This document shows positions 30,353-42,132 of a stretch of 64,000 nt of DNA, piece after piece; the stretch's first letter is position 1, and each line of letters starts with the position of its first letter. This stretch comes from Liriodendron chinense (taxonomy: Eukaryota; Streptophyta; Magnoliopsida; Magnoliales; Magnoliaceae): positions 3,720,001 through 3,784,000 of the forward strand of contig ML058337.1 in the NCBI GenBank assembly GCA_003013855.2, written 5' to 3'. The position numbers and the translations under genes are program-made. Below the pieces are notes generated by a model, which made no database searches, was not told the DNA's origin, and saw nothing but the letters and a program-made list of their open reading frames with translations.

Positions 30353-31344
30353 AAGGCCCTCATAGCTGACAAGAAAACTTCAATGGCCAACAAGAAAATT
30401 CCATGGTTGAAATGACCGACCTTATGTCAACTCAACTAGAATGGCCAAATTACCGACCGAAATGTCCGATTTCTTAGTTGATTCAACTAAAATGGTCAAA
30501 TTAACGGCCAAAATGTCCAATTTAATGACCGAAATGGCCATCCAAATGATCAATTAGACGAAGAATTGCTAACACCCATTCAAACTCCCAACTCCCAACG
30601 GCCGAAATGGCCATCCCAATGCATATCCCATGTTGTCCAATGAAATGTCATCATGTATTGACACTATCATATGAATGATGGGAGGTAAATCATACTCGCA
30701 CCTTGAGAAATTTTTTATCCATATCTTTAGCGACACGTAGCTTGCTAAAAGAAGCATGGCTCAGAGTTATATGCACATCTGTGGTCGAAAAAAGAGAGAT
30801 ACTGCATGAAGGACACATGACTATTGCACGAGTGACATGTGTAACCAGCAGCGTACACAAGAAGCTACATAAAGACATTATAGGATACGCACGGCAAGGC
30901 CATCTAACACAATCATGTTGAAAAGGGAAAGTTCTTAGAGATGATTGATGCTTTTTAAAGACTACACAAGCTAGAAAACAGATTTTATTTATTTATTATA
31001 GAATTAGAAGGATATTAGATCATGACGGCATAAAGAATCCAAATCATGTTAGGACATGGCTAAGTCACATTCGAGGATCGGTAAAGAAATCTCGACTCGG
31101 CCATATCCCTCCAAGCTCATAAAAGTAACATTCGATAAAGAGCACTGGACCTTTGCCACACACAATCAATTAATCTCTAGAGTGCAAGGTTGTCTATCTT
31201 AGTTTTAGCTTCTTAACTTAGATATTTCACTTTTGTCCAGCCACACTGTAGCAAGTCCAAAATTCTTAGTTTAGCTTAGATATGCTGTTGTCTAACACCA
31301 TTGTTGTAGTACACCTTAGGAGTAGATTAAATATCCATGACCTT
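30353..31344. other. Internal remnant of the decayed Ty3-type element and U3 of its second LTR
   Basis: 30380-30560 has degenerate repeats of a unit with GACCGAAATGGCC or GGTCAAATTA. The rest has no frame; the U3 of LTR-like copy 2 probably lies in 30920-31344. Confidence 0.35.
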
Positions 31345-31890
31345 TGTCATCGGATCCCACCAATCACCTAGTCTTTACTTAGTAGATCACACCAGTTACA
31401 TCCTGTAGACTACACACCTCTGTTGTTTTGTCCACATAGGTTGTCGTTGGCAATTATTTTTTATTTCTTTGCTTAGTTTAGTTTACTATCACTAATTGTA
31501 TTGTTCTTATATACAAATCAATAAAATTGGCGATCAACCTTAATTTTTAATTTTATTCGTCCATTATCGCATTATTGAGAAACTTGAAAAGCACCATCAC
31601 CATTGAAAGAAAAGTCCTTAGCACAAAGTCAAAAGATTCGATTTTGAAGGACCAACCCTTCTTCCCTTCTAAATCGCTTGATCGTTGTAACATCGGTGGT
31701 TGAACAGCTAGATCAACCTTCATAGGTTTGATCCTAATCTAGCTAGTTCAGTGCCTAGGGTCACAAGCATTCAATTAATTTAAGTCAAGTACAATTTTGG
31801 CACGCCCGACACTATTCCTAATCTCACACGTTTGACCGAATTCAAGTAATCTGTAACACGTGTGGCCATGCGTTGACATTAAACAACAAT
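31345..31890 (+). repeat. LTR-like copy 2 of the decayed Ty3-type element
   Basis: Direct repeat of 26625-27178. Together they bracket the gag remnant and the nested solo LTR. Confidence 0.65.
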
Positions 31891-32329
31891 ATGAATTTGA
31901 TTGTTTCATGATAATGTATGCTTGTAAATATTTAGATTGACCATTATGATAAGATGTGACCAATATTTTTTTTATTAAAGGCTTGGTTTGCTTCTCACAT
32001 AGCATAGACCATTGTGTATGTATGCACGACATGAGTAATGTATATTGAGATGCATGTATATATGACATGTATGTCCACTTTGACTTATGAGATGGTCATG
32101 ATAAATCTCACACATATCGAAATGATCAACTTTGTACCCTATTAAATTGTGTAAGCCTATTTATTGCAGTTGGAATAGATCATTGGTTAATTAGATAGAT
32201 TTTGCGGAATGATCGCATAAATGGGCGAATGCTCAATTATTCACAATATGTAAATTTAGTCACATATGCTTCGAGACCAATTACCCACAAGTGACAGATT
32301 GGTTCAAATCTTATTGTTATTTGAATGTT
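31891..32329. other. AT-rich, no recognisable feature
   Basis: No frame or repeat match found in this window. Confidence 0.4.
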
Positions 32330-32334
32330 CTAAT
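32330..32334. repeat. Target-site duplication CTAAT (left)
   Basis: Repeated at 34306-34310. Confidence 0.85.
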
Positions 32335-34305
32335 TGAAATTGCGGTTTTACCGCTTGTAGAGATACTCGGAGATATGTCTAAGGACCTAGAGGGGGGTGA
32401 TATGGACCTTTTTGAAATTCTTTTCGCCTACTTATGCAATTCAACAAATTAAGCTATGTAAGCAAGAACACCTCGGCTTCCAAGCCTTGGTGGGTCCAAT
32501 CAAAAGACTAGCAAGAGTAAAGCAATAAGCAATCCTAGTCAAGCATGCATAGGTACATAAAAGAATCAAATAATCAAGCTCCTAACCTATGCAACTTGTG
32601 TAGACTTATGAGAGTGGATCAATGAGCTCAAGTCTACACAAGTAGTGAAGGTACATCTTGTGTGGGGATGTCTAAAAAGTGCCTAGCATACATTCTTATC
32701 AAACATGCATAATTAAGCAATTAAACTAACAATGTGAAGATATGAATGTGCTCAAGAACAATCACAAACACAAGGATGTATAGTGGTTCGACTACGTGTC
32801 TACTCCACTCCCGGTTCAAGTACTCAACCCCTTTGAGCACACCGGCATTCACTATCGGAGGTTTTAAATGAGGTTCACCTCTCAACCTTTACACGGAGGT
32901 TTTATCGGTTCACCTCTCAACCGTTTCCGGAGTTTTAGACATAGGCTAACTCTCAACCTTATCGCACGTTTACTCCCGTGTCGGAGGCTCCCCCTTGGAG
33001 ACTAAGTTTAGGCCCGGCTGACGAGCCAAGGAACGACTAACGTCCCTGGGTCGAGTTCGAAAACAAACTCTAAAGAAGACTCTCAAATAAGACAACCTAC
33101 TTGTCGGATGAGCCCCTTGTTTAGCGCCGGATTGGGTTGCTTGATCTCCGCTCTCCCGTGCTTCAATCAGCTTCCCTTTGCTCCCTCGATCGTGCCGCCG
33201 TTGCGTCGCCAATGCCTCAGCCACATTCGATCAAACACCTTGCATGCGATGCCTTGAAATGCCCAAGGTGCTAGGAGGATGGGTTTGAGAACTCTACAAC
33301 TTAGTGGGAATGGGTTTCCTAGAGTCTCTTACCTGCAACGATCTCATCTTCGAGATTAGGACAAGGATATGCCAATCAAGAAGCTTCCTAACTCTAGAGA
33401 TCAAGAGGGGATGAAGGTCATCTTCTTCATGAGCTTGGAGTGCTCTAATCTTGTGTTAAAGCACAAGGAAGATGCCTTGCATAGGTCAAGGAATAAGCCT
33501 CAAAAGAACTCCTTCAATGGTGGCTTTCCTTCCTCAAAAATCCCCCTTACAATGCCCAAATACGGAGCTCTATATATAGTAAAAGAGAGCCCCAACGGTC
33601 AGAAAACGAGCATAAAACGGTCATAAAACGACCTGTCCCGACCGGTCATGACCGGTCGGAGCCCCCTGCTGGAGAACTTCAAGTGCATAGGCCACAAACA
33701 TGGGCCGACCGGTCATGACCGGTCGGACCCCTTCACTGGACAGCCAAAACACCTTAGGCCGACCGGTCATGACCAGTCGGCGTCCCTTGTTGGACATGTG
33801 GACATGCCAGGCCGACCGGTCATGACCGGTCGGCCATACCTGCTGGACGGCTGAACAATGCATGAAGCCCAGAGCTGGCCGACCGGTCATGACCGGTCGG
33901 CCATACCTGCTGGACGGCTGAACAATGCATGAAGCCCAGAGCTGGCCTACCGGTCATGACCGGTCGGACCAGCCTGGGTCCCTTCTGCAATGAGCTGAGT
34001 CCTTCTTTCTCCAGCATGATCATTGTGTCCTAGGTTGGGATGATCAAATGGGACACCTAGGGCCTATCTATGATGCCTAAAGGGTTCTAAATATGGTCAA
34101 AGACATCAAGGATACAAAGGGGATGGGTTTTGGTCGAGGTTAAGGCACCAAGGCATCTCATATACCTGAATCTTCATTCTTGATGCAGCTGGACGTCTTG
34201 AGTCTTCATTCTTCGTCTTCATTTGGCTCAACCGACACTAGACTCACAGTCGTAAGTGATTGACAAACAAGGTGCACTAGTATGCCACGGACAAGTGCAC
34301 TAACA
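32335..34305 (-). mobile_element. Solo LTR, minus orientation, 1971 bp
   Basis: On the minus strand it begins TGTTAGTGCAC and ends CGCAATTTCA, flanked by CTAAT on both sides. It is homologous to 28424-30347. The TATA-like box is at 33570-33579 (TATATATA), with a palindrome array directly upstream of it on the minus strand. No internal region is present. Confidence 0.88.
33638..33967 (-). repeat. Six copies of a perfect 22-bp palindrome with core GACCGGTCATGACCGGTC
   Basis: Copies at 33638-33659, 33705-33726, 33759-33780, 33812-33833, 33879-33900 and 33946-33967; four are perfect, two have one mismatch. Spacers are 31-45 bp, and the last two copies lie in a 67-bp tandem duplication. The array starts 338 bp from the LTR start, the same offset as the TCCGATCAATCGGA array in the related solo LTR. 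Confidence 0.92.
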
Positions 34306-34310
34306 CTAAT
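34306..34310. repeat. Target-site duplication CTAAT (right)
   Basis: Matches 32330-32334. Confidence 0.85.
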
Positions 34311-35095
34311 CCCATAAGTGACTTTTGTGTCCTTATTATTTTACGCTACAAGGTAAGGTCGCGATGATGTGACGTTACTATGGTGTGCATTCTCAAGGCC
34401 ATGTGCATAAATTTAATTGGGCTAGAAGTACGGTGGGAAAGTAGCTAAATTATGATAGGGTCATGAAGATTGATTAAAAGAAGATTGTGGATGATTATAC
34501 AATAGTAATGATGATGCACATAAGACTTATATACGGTCCCAGGATAAAATGAATAATTAGATTTTATTGCGAACGATTTTAAAAAATGATTAATATTTCA
34601 ATGGGTTTTTATCGATCAAGTTTGAAAAAATAAACTTTATTTGATTTCAAAAGTAAATAAGTGTGTCATAATTAGAGCATCGAAATTTGTGCACGTGCAT
34701 GTAAGGAATTGAATATGCTCATTTGAATGTGATAAAATTAACGATCTAAGACAAGTTGTTGAAGATTAAAATGATTTATTTCAGGTTCACTTATGGATAT
34801 GGTATGATGTTATCTTCTAGGAAGGATTGTAGTATTGAAGGTCTCATACTATATTCACTTGATTAGAGAATATTTGTTAATTTTCTTATTAAGATGGAGA
34901 GTAGTAATTTAGTACACCTTACCATCGTACCATAAAAGATATTAGAGTTTGTTTATAATTATATTTTTTTAGGATTGAGACTTATAAATATAGGTGTAAG
35001 GTTTTGGTTTGAGACACTTTTCTCTTTTTTTAAACTCTAGCCTTGGAGAAACCATTCCCTCATAGAAATTATAGTCTATAAATTCTAGTGATCTC

Positions 35096-35160
<65 letters not shown>

Positions 35161-36000
35161 TTTTATTCTCTTTTGTGGTTGAGAATCAACATTTCTAGTG
35201 AACTTTTATTCGTCTCCATGTTCATTACCATGCAACAAAGGAAACAATCATGGTGACGCATTCGAGGTAATTTCGTTCCAGAAAATTTTAAATTAACGTA
35301 TTTTTTTTGGCATTTTTTCTTTCAAGTCCAACATTAAAGATGTTCTCACATAAGATGTGGCTAGTCAACTCATCAGGTGGGCCATAGTTTTAGAAGCAAT
35401 GAGTAGATTAAAAAATTTCAACCTATTCGCACAATTCAATCAAACACAAGGCTACACGCATGAGCGAGGGCTTGTGTTCTGTTATTGTATGCGATTAGGA
35501 AGTGAGGGCATGCTGGAGTTATACTCGATTCAATGTTTAATTAAACGTTGGTGACACTCACACTGAGATGGACCAAGTAATATTGGATTCTAGGATCTAA
35601 CTGCCCTCGTCAGGCATCGGTTGTAATAGTGATCGGGCGATCTACGAATGGATAGGGGTTAGTCCTTCCTTATGGATTCTTTTTGCATTGTGTCTTAAGG
35701 ACTTGTTCTTTCACCAATAATTACAACCAAAATATATTTCTTAAAGGAATCAAGTTGAATAGACTAAAAAAGAAGAAAGGTTAAAAAAATAATATCAATT
35801 CTTTATTGATTTATAGATAATGGCCATTACAATCGATAGAGTAACAAATAAAACTAAAAAAAAATAAAAAGAGACAAATACCTGAATCGTCCGTATGGAC
35901 AAACGATCTAGCTGAATGGTTAGCAGGATGTGGCCAGGGTTTTTGATCTTTCAAGGAAGAACTTGGTTAATCAGGATCGGTTGTGAATGTTTATCCTATT
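34311..36000. other. AT-rich intergenic stretch with a (TA)n tract
   Basis: Nothing coding is supported. 35099-35157 is an uninterrupted (TA)n microsatellite of about 29 copies. Confidence 0.6.
35099..35157. repeat. (TA)n microsatellite
   Basis: Pure TA dinucleotide run. Confidence 0.95.
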
Positions 36001-37828
36001 TGTCACGCCCCAAAATTTGGTACCCGAAATGGCTAGGCCCAAATCTGAATCCTAAGATGTGAGTATATAATAAATCAAAATATAATACGGTTCACATACT
36101 TTCCATTCAATACCACAAACAATCAGAGCCATCTAAAGGGGAAATAAACTAAAATCTTTTTTATTAATGTACATTTCACTAATACATTATCTAATCTTAA
36201 TGAAACCTTATTACATTGATATTCTAAAATCAAACTATCCTAATAACAAATACAAATGGAAATTTAACTATTCCTAAAGCAAATAAAAGGAAGTTTTTCA
36301 AAATAGTCAAGCTTACTCTTCACACTCAAAACCTGTACTTGAAAAACTATTAAAGGGGTTGTGAGCACGACTGGCTCATAGGATTACATCATTTTCAAAT
36401 TGAAAATTCTATGTTGGCATTAAGTATAGCTCAATAAAATGAATAAAGTTAGCACGACTTACTATAAGTAGGCATATTACAAAAGAATACATAATAAATG
36501 GTCGAGTCGTAATGCGTAGTATCTTGAGCCGGTAGGAGCCTTGCACCAAGGGTCATAACCCATGTGAATCCCATACCTAAAGTGCAATGTGATTCTAGGA
36601 CGATAGACTACTAATCCCAAATAATCCCATATCTATTGGAGATCGTAATATGTGCACCTAATCTATATATATTTACGCATCTACAATCCCGAATATAGGA
36701 GAGCAATAAATTAGCGTCAACATTTTCATAATTGTAATTACGACAATGAAATAAATTAAAATAAAATAAATCTTCTTGATATTTTTGGGACTATTCCAGG
36801 GCAGAACACTGATCAAATAACACAATGATCCTTTCAGAGCAGAGCACCCATACCAAAATAAAAAAAATGATATTAAGGGTAAAGCACCCATAATAAAATA
36901 ACACAATGATCATTTCAAAGAAAAGCACTCGTAACTTAAATCCATTCTAAAGCACGCAACCATAATCAAATAAATTCATTCTTGAACACATAACAAAGGT
37001 TAAATAATTTCCTTTTACAACACGTACAGGAATCAAATAAATACATGCTACAATATGTAACAATAATAAAATAGAATCAATCGACAACTAATAACAAAAT
37101 CAAGTAAATGAAATCTACCATACAAAATAATTAATTAAATAGAATCAATCTACAACTTAACATAGGGTTCTCAACCGGGAAGATCACCTACCTGGTGTGA
37201 CAAAAACGTATCTGGTACGATTTTAGGTTTAATGTGATTATCTCACAATCGGCCAACTCGATCCAAATCCAACCCGACTCGAACTAAGTAAAATCACGTA
37301 CAACTTGAGGATTACGACATTGAACTAGTTAGCTATTTCTCAATTGTGGAATATGAAGATTCATTGATTGGTAGAGTTTGGGTTCTATGCCTATTCATTC
37401 TGAAGTAAGAAGAACAATGACCCACTGAGTTACTCGACGGACAGCAGTTGGTTTGCCAGGTGCCAAGTTGACTGAGTAATTTATCGAGTTGATTATTTCT
37501 CTTCCTGAGTCTTCCTTCTTTTCTTCTCTGCTCTTTCTTCTTCTTCATGATGCTCCATTTTCTTCTGTGTCCTAAAACATCCAATGCTGGACTGGAAACA
37601 AGGAATTCAAGTGGGGCAACGAGTCATGGACTCTGTGCAGCCTATCCTTCGCACATTGTCTCTTCCTCCTATGCTCCTATGCTCTCTCTCACCCTCGATG
37701 ATGCTTTCTTTGTCTCTGGAGGTTTTAATGAGTGCTAAAAAAGATCATGCACATGGTTTAGGTTTCGTAGTCGTGTGTACAACAAAGAGTAGCATTGGTG
37801 TGTGTGCCTAGAGCGTGTTGCAGACGAA

Positions 37829-37833
37829 CTTCT
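37829..37833. repeat. Target-site duplication CTTCT (left) of the nested copia element
   Basis: CTTCT here versus CTTCC at 40550-40554, one mismatch. Confidence 0.6.
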
Positions 37834-38469
37834 TGTTGGGAACACCGATAGCAGAAGCGGAAGCCAAAACGCGTAGAGTAATGCGAAATCAAACAAGTAA
37901 ACAAGATGTAATCAAACCACACATAAGCATTCACCACTAGAGACTCCAAATTTACATGGAAAAACCCTCAACGGGTAAAAAACCACGGCACAAAGCGATC
38001 GACTATGAATATCAAAAGATTACAAAGATTGACAGCCCACTAGCAAGGAAAAACAAAGAAAACCCCAAGTTCTCTCTCACACACACCTCTCCCCTCTTCT
38101 TAATATGATTAGGGAACCTTAGACACCTTAGGATACACATCTAAGCCGGATTACAATTCCTTAAATAAGCAAAATTCCGAAATTAGAAACATCTTGCACA
38201 CTACTGCAAGCTGCGCAAGAAACGCGCGTGCACGTCTGACCGATCAGCAAACCGACCGGCCAGTGCACAGAATAGTCCAGGGAGTTCACGCCTTTGCTGA
38301 CTCACCACCGACCGGTCGCCCGACCGGCCGGAGCCCTCTGCAGATCGGTCGGCCGACCGATCTGAGGCACACGAAATCTGTCTAGGGGGGGTCTCCACAT
38401 GCATCTAGGTCACGCCGTCTGACCGGTCGAAGCACCCAATCCGTGCATAGTTTGAAGACTATCCCAACA
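37834..38469 (-). repeat. 3' LTR of the gag-only copia element
   Basis: Direct repeat of 39912-40549. Contains GACCGGTCGCCCGACCGGCC and related dyads at 38230-38430, upstream (on the minus strand) of a TTATTTAAGG box near 38165. Confidence 0.9.
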
Positions 38470-38840
38470 ATCTCCACCAAGGCTTCAAACAACAAAACAA
38501 CACCATCCTCGCAACGTCATCTCATCTTCAATCATAGCTCTACCGCTTCTCGTGCCACCATCGACCCTAACCTTGCAAATTCACGCCATTTACCACTCTT
38601 CTCATGTGGCCCTTGGGCACTTGCCACATACAAGCAACAATAGATCTCGCTGCCTTCGCAGCAGCTCTACCGTGAATTGTGCTCCTGATCAACATGTAAA
38701 GATGGCTACACGTCCGTGCCTCATACACATGAGTGTTCCCTGCAACACTTCACAACAACAATCGCGCCCGATAAACACGCATCATTTCGCCTCGAGTGCA
38801 CCAAGAGAAATTATATTCATTTTCATCTTAGGAACGTGCT

Positions 38841-39180
38841 TCACATCTTCCAGGACTCGTTCGACCCCATCGAACATCCTGATGCGCATAGTACCAATAA
38901 CCACAACCTTATGAGCGACTCTATCGCCCACAAACACCGATTCTCCACCATACTCCCTGTATGTCGTGAATGAACTCCAGTCAGGACAAACATGACATGA
39001 GCCCCTGAATCAAGGATCCACTCACTACCGTGAGATCCCTTGCCAGATACAGTCAGAACTTCACAAAAATCGCCACCGTCCTCTATGGTATTGACTCTCT
39101 CTCCAAAAGAATTTTTATACCTCTCTTGCTTCAACTTGGGATTCTGACAATCCCCTCTTATGTGGCCCTCCTAGCCACAA
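38841..39180 (-). pseudogene. Copia Gag end and protease start, broken
   Basis: The word WILDSGAHVMF is the copia protease active site (DSG). Upstream, the zinc knuckle of Gag is cut by two in-frame TAG codons (39180 and near 39168). Downstream the frame shifts, then resembles the conserved ...VKHVPKMKMNIISLGAL region. The rest of pol is deleted. Confidence 0.75.
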
Positions 39181-39182
39181 TT

Positions 39183-39857
39183 CTAGCACTTTATCTTAGC
39201 CTTACCTTTGCCCTTGGCCCTAGATCCCGATTTCAAGTGTCCTCCATGTTCAGAACTTCTTCCCATCATAGCCAGTGCTTCTGAGGAATAACGGGAAGCC
39301 ATGTCACCGCTTTTCTTTTTCGACTGGAGGGCTGAGATAACGGTCTCGACGTTTATGGTTTCCCTCCCTGCGCACACAGAGTCCCTGAACGACTCATATA
39401 AATCTGGAAGAGAATTCAACAAGATGCATGCTTGATACTCATCCTTCATCGATTCATCGATCTCCACCAACTTGCAAACCAACTTATTGAACGTGCTCAG
39501 GTGGTCCTCCACCTCAGTTCCCTCAGTCATCCTCAAGGTGAACAACTGCATCAACACGTACATGCGATTCTCTAGAGATTTTTTAGCACAAACCTTCTCT
39601 AGCTTCGCCATCATTTCAGCCGCAGTCTTGTCCTTCATGACATGATAGAGAACATCATCCGTAAGGTTTAATAAGATTAAGGTTATAGTCTTCTTGTCGA
39701 GCCTCGTCCACTCATCGTCTTTCATAGCTTCAAGTTGCTTTCCAAGAGCTTCATCAAGCCCTTGCTGAACCAGGAAGGATTCAACCTTCACCTTCCATAA
39801 CTCAAAGTTATTTTTCCCGAAGAACTTATTTAACTCGAACCTTGCGCTCGATCCCAT
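39183..39857 (-). CDS. Copia Gag, nearly intact
   Basis: 225 codons. FGKNNFELWKVKVESFLVQQGL near residue 13-34 is the usual start of copia Gag; DEWTRLDKKTITLILLNL and LMQLFTLRMTEG follow; a basic tail (SRAKGKGKAKIKC) leads into the zinc knuckle. The frame ends at a TAG just after the first knuckle cysteine, so the nucleic-acid-binding end is lost unless read through. Gag forms the cytoplasmic particle. The start ATG lies about 40 bp from the primer-binding site, as expected. Confidence 0.88.
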   Translation of the reverse strand: MGSSARFELNKFFGKNNFELWKVKVESFLVQQGLDEALGKQLEAMKDDEWTRLDKKTITLILLNLTDDVLYHVMKDKTAAEMMAKLEKVCAKKSLENRMYVLMQLFTLRMTEGTEVEDHLSTFNKLVCKLVEIDESMKDEYQACILLNSLPDLYESFRDSVCAGRETINVETVISALQSKKKSGDMASRYSSEALAMMGRSSEHGGHLKSGSRAKGKGKAKIKC

Positions 39858-39897
39858 CTTCTCGTATCAGATTCGAATCTACTCCACCCCAACTTTA

Positions 39898-39909
39898 GCT
39901 CTGATACCA
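39898..39909 (-). other. Primer-binding site, tRNA-iMet type
   Basis: TGGTATCAGAGC on the minus strand, two bases from the LTR end. Confidence 0.9.
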
Positions 39910-39911
39910 CT

Positions 39912-40549
39912 TGTTGGGAACACCGGCAGCGGAAGCGGAAGCCGAAACGCGTAGAGTAATGTAAAATCAAATAAGTAAACAAGATGCAATCAAACCACAC
40001 ACAAGCATTTGCCACTAGAGACTTCAAATTTACGTAGAAAAACCCCTTAACGGGTAAAAAATCACGGCACAAAGCGATCGACTATGAATATCAGAAGATT
40101 ACAAAGATTGACAACCCACTAGTAAGAAAAAACAGAGAAAACCCAAAGTTCTCTCTCACACACACCTCTCCCCTCTTCCTAATACGATTATGAAACTTTG
40201 GACACCTTATGATACGCATCTAAGTCAGATTACAAACCTTAAATAAGCAAAATTCCAAAATTAGAAACATCTTGCGCACTATTGCAAGCTGCGTAAGAAA
40301 CCCGTGCGCACGTCCGACCGGTCGGCCAACCGGCCAGCCAGTGCCCAGAACAGTCTAGGGAGTTCACGCCTTTGCTGCCTCACCACCGACCGGTCGCCCG
40401 ACCAGCCGCAGCCCTCTGCAGACCGGTCGGCCGACCGATCTGAGGCACACGAAATCTGTCCGGGGGGGGGGTCTCCACATGCATCTAGGTCATGCCGTCC
40501 GACCGGCCGGAGCACCCAATCCGTGCATAGTTTGAAGACTACCCCAACA
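39912..40549 (-). repeat. 5' LTR of the gag-only copia element
   Basis: Contains GGTCGGCCGACCGGTC-type dyads at 40314-40510 and a TTATTTAAGG box near 40240 downstream of them on the minus strand. It also has a poly-C/G tract near 40462. Confidence 0.9.
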
Positions 40550-41088
40550 CTTCCGTTACACTCGTCAATTGATATACTTGTGGAGTCGATTCCTGGTGAT
40601 CATATATTGGTTATGTGGCCTCACGAAAGTCATGTTGGATTCGAGATAGGGGTCTTTACGATTGTTACAGATGGTGGGTTTTTGCGGTGGAGATAATGGG
40701 TCGATCATGGCAGATTTCGAACGAGGAGATATTCCATCAAACGAACGATCATGGACGGCTCTGACGGGCTGTAAGATGCTTGATGTCACAAGAAACGGAA
40801 GGTTCAAGTCATTTTTCCTACTATGTTCAAAGTTGAAAGAATTCAGTAGCCGAGCACGAAAGAGAAGCCGAAATCGGAAGGAAGAACGCGGAGAGAGGGA
40901 AGTATTTTTTTTTTTTTGGCCCTGAGGTGTTAAGAGGGTGCTGGTGAAGAGAAGACCGTTGCATGAGGGGTTCAAGAGATGTTTCGAAACGGCTGCAATG
41001 CGTTTTATGCAGATTGCCAGCGCGGAAGAAGGTGAAGCGCTGGTTTTCTTGGCGAAGTGGAATGCCGTAACAGGGTGTTGCGGAAGCT

Positions 41089-41600
41089 GGTATGAAACGG
41101 ATGCTAGGTGGGGTCCACTTAGGTGGTAAGACGGAAATCCAAGCCATCCATCCGGTTTACCGAAACGAGGTAGGGCATTGAATAAAAAATGAAGCGGAAC
41201 AAAATCTCAGGTGGGCCGCACGACAAGTTTTCTCATCGCTGGGGTTTCACATGCGTCTGAGACTGATGAACGATGTGGATCTACGAGGTGGGTCCCACCA
41301 TGAAGAGCTATTGATGGAGGTGATGGGTCTGCGGACGCTGCTTGGAACAGGAAGAAGGGAGACGAGGAAGGAGGGCTCGCGCTCGGTTCGCTATGTGGGG
41401 TCCACTGTGATGTTTCAGAAAAATCCACTCCATCCATCTGTTTTAAGAGGTCAAGATGGGACACGGTCTGGAAAGTGAGGTGGATTTGGGACTCAGGTGG
41501 GCCATATGGCAAGGAACGGTGGAAAATGAATGTTGGTAGTTTCAAGGCCTCCTGAGGCTGATGAATGGTCCGGATTGATGGTGGGTCTCACAGGTTAATG
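41089..41600. repeat. Two to three copies of a dispersed GTGGGGTCCAC repeat
   Basis: GGTGGGGTCCACTTAGG, GGTGGGTCCCACCATG and TGTGGGGTCCACTGTGATG patches are each followed by AATCCA-CCATCC and by CAGGTGGGCC words. A third related copy is at 58780-58980. No coding sense. Confidence 0.55.
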
Positions 41601-41699
41601 GACGGTTTATGCAACTGATGGGTTTGATGTGCTACTGATTGGAATATGGGTGACTGAATTTGTAAGGTGGTCCAGATCAAAATAAAAGTGTTAGATAGT

Positions 41700-41890
41700 T
41701 TAATAGGGTCGTGACTCAACGGTTTAAGATTTAATATAAGGCTCGAGAGCATGGAAAGATGTGTATGAACGTTTTCTCGAAAGTTGGATTGCCAATCTAA
41801 CCGTTAAAGATTTAATATAAGGCTCGAGAGCATGGAAGGATGTGTATGAACGTTTTCTTGAAAGTTTGGACTGCCAATCTAACAGTTGGA
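41700..41890. repeat. Tandem duplication of about 90 bp
   Basis: ACGGTTTAAGATTTAATATAAGGCTCGAGAGC...GAACGTTTTCTCGAAAGTT is repeated once with few changes (about 41718-41805 and 41797-41890). Confidence 0.7.
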
Positions 41891-42132
41891 TGGGTTTATG
41901 CTCGGTTAATAGGTTAAGACATACGGGTTAGATTTACAGATGGGAATGTCTATAGGCGGATGGGATGATATTTGGAGTCGGTCTCGAAAGGTGTTAGGAA
42001 GTGTGGGTGAATCAAATGTGTGATCGTGGTGCAAATTCAAGTCTCTCTTCGAAAAATATGGGTTTAAATGAGATGTACATGTGTTTATGCCATCGTGTAC
42101 ATACACGTGTACAAAAATTTTGGGGTATGACA

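Larger units (their letters stand above)
37834..40549 (-). mobile_element. Ty1/copia element, minus orientation, gag-only deletion derivative
   Basis: LTRs 37834-38469 and 39912-40549 (636 and 638 bp, highly similar), both TGTTGGGA...CCCAACA on the plus strand. An initiator-tRNA-Met primer-binding site adjoins the right LTR. Internal order on the minus strand is gag, protease start, then a deletion: RT, RNase H and integrase are absent. GGTGGAGATT adjoins the left LTR as polypurine tract. The element can move only if pol is supplied by another copy. Confidence 0.9.
36001..42132. mobile_element. Long unit with inverted ends, probably a 3.4-kb solo LTR carrying a nested copia element
   Basis: The left end is TGTCACGCCCCAAAATTT. 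The right end, reversed, is TGTCATACCCCAAAATTT, a 16-of-18 match. TGTCAC...GGGGTRTGACA ends are typical of long LTRs of plant Ty3 elements. CCTATT precedes and CCTACT follows, an imperfect possible duplication. Without the nested 2.7-kb element the unit is about 3.4 kb. No gene was found. A DNA transposon with short terminal inverted repeats is an alternative. Confidence 0.45.

Noticed and set aside
33638..33967. Regularly spaced identical repeats resembling a CRISPR array
   Set aside because: The repeats are perfect palindromes in a plant solo LTR with its own target-site duplication, spacers are partly duplicated, and there are no cas genes.
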